Below, piece after piece: positions 61,255 through 64,000 of a stretch of 64,000 bases of DNA; the first letter of the stretch is position 1; the number at the start of each line of letters is the position of its first letter. The stretch covers positions 1 to 64,000 of the forward strand of contig SDZD01000006.1 of NCBI GenBank assembly GCA_004172935.1. The letters are read 5' to 3'. A program made the translations under genes and the position numbers. Source of the DNA: a bacterium. GTDB lineage: Bacteria; Armatimonadota; Abditibacteriia; Abditibacteriales; Abditibacteriaceae. A model generated the notes under the pieces. That model did no database searches, had not been told where the DNA came from, and worked only from the letters and a program-made list of their open reading frames with translations.

Positions 61255-62670
61255 ATGGCACATCCTGAAAATTCTCCTGTTAGGAACTCTGAATTTGCCG
61301 TCGCTCTTTTGGTGGCGGGCACGTTCTTCATGGAGAATTTGGATGCGACGGTGATAACTCCGGCCATTCCAAAAATCGCTCATAGCTTCGGGGTTCAGCC
61401 CGTCGATTTGCATAGTGGTGTCAGCGCCTATTTGCTCACGTTGGGCATCTTTATTCCCATTAGTGGTTGGGTTGCCGAGCGCTTTGGCGCCCGCAAAGTG
61501 TTCGCCACCGCCATATTCATTTTCACGCTGGCTTCGGCGCTGTGCGGCTTCGCTCACACCTCGACTCAGTTTCTGCAGACTCGCATTTTTCAGGGTATCG
61601 GCGGTGCCATGATGGTGCCTGTCGGGCGCCTGAGCGTTCTGCGCGTGACGCCGAAAGAGCGGCTCATCAAAGCCATCGCCGCCCTTACATGGCCCGGCCT
61701 CGTCGCGCCTGTGCTGGGGCCGCCATTGGGCGGCTTCATCTCCGATAACGCCGATTGGCGCTGGATTTTCTACATCAATATCCCGCTCGGTTTGTTGGCA
61801 TTTGCCACCGCGCTACGCCTCATTCCCAGCGACAACCAAAGCGAGCAGCGTCCCTTCGACTGGCTGGGATTCCTGTTCGTCGGTGGCGGGTTGTTTTCTC
61901 TGCTTTTCGCAGCCGAAACGCTGACGCAAGCCCAAACCCCTGTTCTCGAACTTGTAATCAGCGCTCTTGTAGGAGTGATTCTACTTGTCTTGGGTACCAT
62001 TCACCTCAAGCGCACGCCCAACCCAATGATTAGTCTGGATGTCGTCCGCATTCCCACCTTCTCGGTCGCTGTGCGCGGAGGTTCGATATTCCGCATGGGC
62101 GTGAGCGCCGTGCCATTTCTGTTGCCACTGATGTTCCAACTCGGCTTCGGCTACACCTCGTTTCATGCTGGCATGATGCTGATGGCCGTTTTCGCGGGCA
62201 ACTTGAGCATGAAGCCTCTCACCACGATGATAATGCGCCGCTTCGGATTTCGCCGCGTCCTTCTCGCCAATGGCATTCTGAACGCCATTTTCATTGCCGC
62301 CATCGCTACCTTTACGGCTACGACCTCGCCAATCATCATGTGCGTCATCCTCTTCATCGGCGGCATGAACCGTTCGTTGCAGTTCACCACCTTCAACTCC
62401 ATCGCCTTCGCCGATGTCCCTCAAAACCGCATCAGCGCCGCCAACACCCTCTTCTCTAGTGCTTTCCAACTGGCGATGGGCGGCGGAGTCGCCGCTGCCG
62501 CCATCGCATGGCGCATCGGCCAATCCCTGCAACCAAACTTCTCCCCCGACCCCGTGATACCCTTCCGCATCGCCTTCATCCTGCTGGCAACTCTGGCTCT
62601 AACCAGCCTCCTCGACACCCTTCGACTCAACCCCGCCGCCGCCAGTCATGTGATTGGGCGAGGGAAGTAG
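61255..62670 (+). CDS. MFS drug exporter, DHA2 (EmrB/QacA) type
   Basis: A 471-residue membrane protein with 14 predicted segments. Motif A reads GWVAERFGARKVF; motif C is in WPGLVAPVLGPPLGGFI; the DHA2 signature NADWRWIFYINIPLG follows. These transporters export drugs or metabolites using the proton gradient. There is no adjacent regulator or membrane-fusion gene. A perfect inverted repeat lies just upstream. The ATG at 61255 gives the usual short N-terminus. Confidence 0.93.
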   Translation: MAHPENSPVRNSEFAVALLVAGTFFMENLDATVITPAIPKIAHSFGVQPVDLHSGVSAYLLTLGIFIPISGWVAERFGARKVFATAIFIFTLASALCGFAHTSTQFLQTRIFQGIGGAMMVPVGRLSVLRVTPKERLIKAIAALTWPGLVAPVLGPPLGGFISDNADWRWIFYINIPLGLLAFATALRLIPSDNQSEQRPFDWLGFLFVGGGLFSLLFAAETLTQAQTPVLELVISALVGVILLVLGTIHLKRTPNPMISLDVVRIPTFSVAVRGGSIFRMGVSAVPFLLPLMFQLGFGYTSFHAGMMLMAVFAGNLSMKPLTTMIMRRFGFRRVLLANGILNAIFIAAIATFTATTSPIIMCVILFIGGMNRSLQFTTFNSIAFADVPQNRISAANTLFSSAFQLAMGGGVAAAAIAWRIGQSLQPNFSPDPVIPFRIAFILLATLALTSLLDTLRLNPAAASHVIGRGK

Positions 62671-62700
62671 AAAGCTAGGCGCAGCTTCTACCTCTTGGTC

Positions 62701-63132
62701 TCAACCAACTATTGTTATGTATTCAACTTCTAAATCGAAGTTCAGAAGCATTTCGATAGCATGGTCTCCAAAGAAATTTTCTAAGTTCTCGTGAAGATAA
62801 TAGAGGAATAACGATGGTGTTACCGTTCCGATATTTACGGACTCTAGATATATCTTGCCAAGGAACTCCTCCTTGCTTTCAGGATTTTGAGGATGGCAAA
62901 TTTCGTTGTATTCCTCCAGATATTCTTCGGCTATTGCATCAAAAAGGAATTGTTCCTTCTGTTGCAGCGCTATCAAGATTGGCTCTACTTTAGCGATGGC
63001 CATAAGTAACTGGTCGCCTTCAAGATTTTCCGTGTCGAGTGTAAGGTTTATTGTGTCGCCTGTAAAAAGAGAGAACTCAACTTCACCTGATTCTGCGCTT
63101 GCTTTAAGAGCGTCAATAATGTTGTCGTACAA
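62701..63132 (-). CDS. Acidic 143-residue protein, unknown, AT-rich
   Basis: A small soluble acidic protein (many Glu and Asp; SGEVEFSLFTGDTINLTLD, LFDAIAEEYLEEYNEICHP, LFLYYLHENLENFFGDHAIEMLLNFDLEVEYI). I do not recognise the family with confidence; size, acidity and composition recall DUF-type immunity proteins, but no toxin gene is adjacent. The gene is about 42% G+C over one 60-base line, clearly below its neighbours, which suggests recent transfer. A run of Ts (63133-63140) precedes its start on this strand reading. Confidence 0.65.
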   Translation of the reverse strand: MYDNIIDALKASAESGEVEFSLFTGDTINLTLDTENLEGDQLLMAIAKVEPILIALQQKEQFLFDAIAEEYLEEYNEICHPQNPESKEEFLGKIYLESVNIGTVTPSLFLYYLHENLENFFGDHAIEMLLNFDLEVEYITIVG

Positions 63133-63289
63133 TTTTTTTTCCTCAATTTGAACAGGTCTAGTTTGACGAACGCATTGAGCAATTTTTCCTGTGTGCCAAT
63201 GTCTCTGGGAATCGAATTGTCAAGCGGAGCCTAGACCTTTGTTGGCGTGAAATCGTTGTGCGTTTCACACTCGAATTGTTAGTTATCCC

Positions 63290-64000
63290 ATGCCTCAACT
63301 GCGCCATCGTCCGCGCGACCTCGTGCAAGGTCGCTATGAAATAAAAAAGCTCCTTGGTTCGGGGGCTTTCGGTACGGTGTATGGGTGTATCGATAGCGAA
63401 CTGGAAACGCCTGTTGCTCTCAAGGAGATGCACGTCCTCGACGACCGAGGCGGGGAACGTGCCTTGGCTCTGGCCCAATTCCGCGCCGAAGCCATTCACC
63501 TGTCGCGTCTCAATCATCCCCACATCGTGCGCGGGCACTATCAGCGCGACAACGGGCAATGGCGTATCTGCCCCATTTGCGGCCTCGACTTTCCTCAACT
63601 GCGCGAATGCCCCGATCATGGCGGCCAGCTTGTCTCGCTCGATTCGCGCCATTATTTGGTGATGGAGTACGTCGCCGGACAGGATTTGCTGGCGCGCGCT
63701 GAGTCCGAAGGCGGGCGCCTTGATGTCGATGAAACCATCGAATGGATGGAGCAAATCGCTTCGGCTCTCGCGCACGTTCACGCGCGCGGCTTCGTTCACC
63801 GCGACCTCAAGCCGGAAAACATTCGCTTGCGCGGCGATTCTCTCGAAGCCGTGTTGCTCGATTTCGGCATCGCTTCGCAAGATGAAGGTGGGGCAGGGGG
63901 AAGTCAGTACGGCACTCGGCCACGCCGCGCCACCACCGGGGGCGGCACTCTGGGTTATGCGCCACCAACCCCTGCCGAAGCCGCTCATCCCGACGCGCGT
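63290..64000 (+). CDS. Serine/threonine protein kinase with an inserted zinc knuckle (3' end outside window)
   Basis: The first 237 residues of an Hanks-type kinase. P-loop GSGAFGTV (23-30), Lys45 in VALKEM, Glu67 in the alpha-C region, HRDLKPEN (170-177), DFG (191-193) and GTLGYAPPTPAE for the activation segment end. Between beta-4 (HPHIVRGHY) and beta-5 (YLVMEYV) there are about 28 extra residues with CPICG and CPDHGG (Cys94, Cys97, Cys107, His110), a likely zinc-binding knuckle. The window ends soon after the activation segment, so C-terminal sensor or repeat domains are not seen. Confidence 0.92.
   Translation, partial: MPQLRHRPRDLVQGRYEIKKLLGSGAFGTVYGCIDSELETPVALKEMHVLDDRGGERALALAQFRAEAIHLSRLNHPHIVRGHYQRDNGQWRICPICGLDFPQLRECPDHGGQLVSLDSRHYLVMEYVAGQDLLARAESEGGRLDVDETIEWMEQIASALAHVHARGFVHRDLKPENIRLRGDSLEAVLLDFGIASQDEGGAGGSQYGTRPRRATTGGGTLGYAPPTPAEAAHPDAR

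Overview
The window is about 64 kb of a mid-to-high G+C genome, densely coded, with no rRNA, tRNA or CRISPR array recognised. Three pseudopilin-like proteins with an N-terminal [20 protein letters not shown] helix, a following [18 protein letters not shown] segment and a C-terminal H-x9-DG motif point to the Armatimonadota/Abditibacteriota type of bacterium. A small outer-membrane-type beta-barrel protein and many secreted enzymes suggest a diderm. The taxonomic call is inference from these families, not a database match.

Layout. 1-7.7 kb: a cut-off HD-GYP response regulator, a LOG-family nucleosidase, two coupled GT4 glycosyltransferases, a UvrD/PcrA helicase interrupted by a 215-residue intein, and a KaiC-like ATPase. 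7.7-16 kb: polysaccharide degradation (PL8 lyase, GH29 fucosidase) set in repeat-rich spacers, an alkaline-phosphatase-superfamily enzyme with an EamA transporter, and two tandem pseudopilins with matching promoters. 16-25 kb: a MITE-like nested inverted repeat, a bifunctional Rel enzyme, an ECF sigma/anti-sigma/membrane-protein operon, photolyase and metK. 25-31 kb: a zinc ribbon protein, a class-A-beta-lactamase-like hydrolase, GH36 alpha-galactosidase and GTP-dependent PEP carboxykinase. 31-37 kb: a reverse-strand operon of an AI-2E-family protein, an NAD-binding epimerase and two paralogous ABC-2 type permeases. 37-42 kb: GT1 and GT4 glycosyltransferases, an alpha/beta hydrolase, a GNAT and ArfB. 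42-46 kb: an ABC exporter operon ending in a TPR-like protein. 46-51 kb: two TIM-barrel isomerases, a hydrolase with a possible C-terminal barrel, a dual-specificity phosphatase, a cupin and a Gfo/Idh/MocA oxidoreductase. 51-61 kb: a HEAT-repeat protein, alaS, two signal-peptidase-I-like proteins with degenerate active sites, a barrel protein, an RNA ligase, a third pseudopilin with a secreted partner, and a sirtuin. 61-64 kb: an MFS exporter, an AT-rich orphan and a cut-off Ser/Thr kinase with an inserted zinc knuckle.

Most interesting observations: the intein splitting helicase motif III of the UvrD-like protein; the two S26 homologues that lack the canonical Ser-Lys dyad; a family of short palindromes each followed directly by CTAC, including an inverted pair; and the parallel repeat blocks on both sides of the PL8 gene. 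I did not see a clear multi-gene system that is both coherent and unknown.
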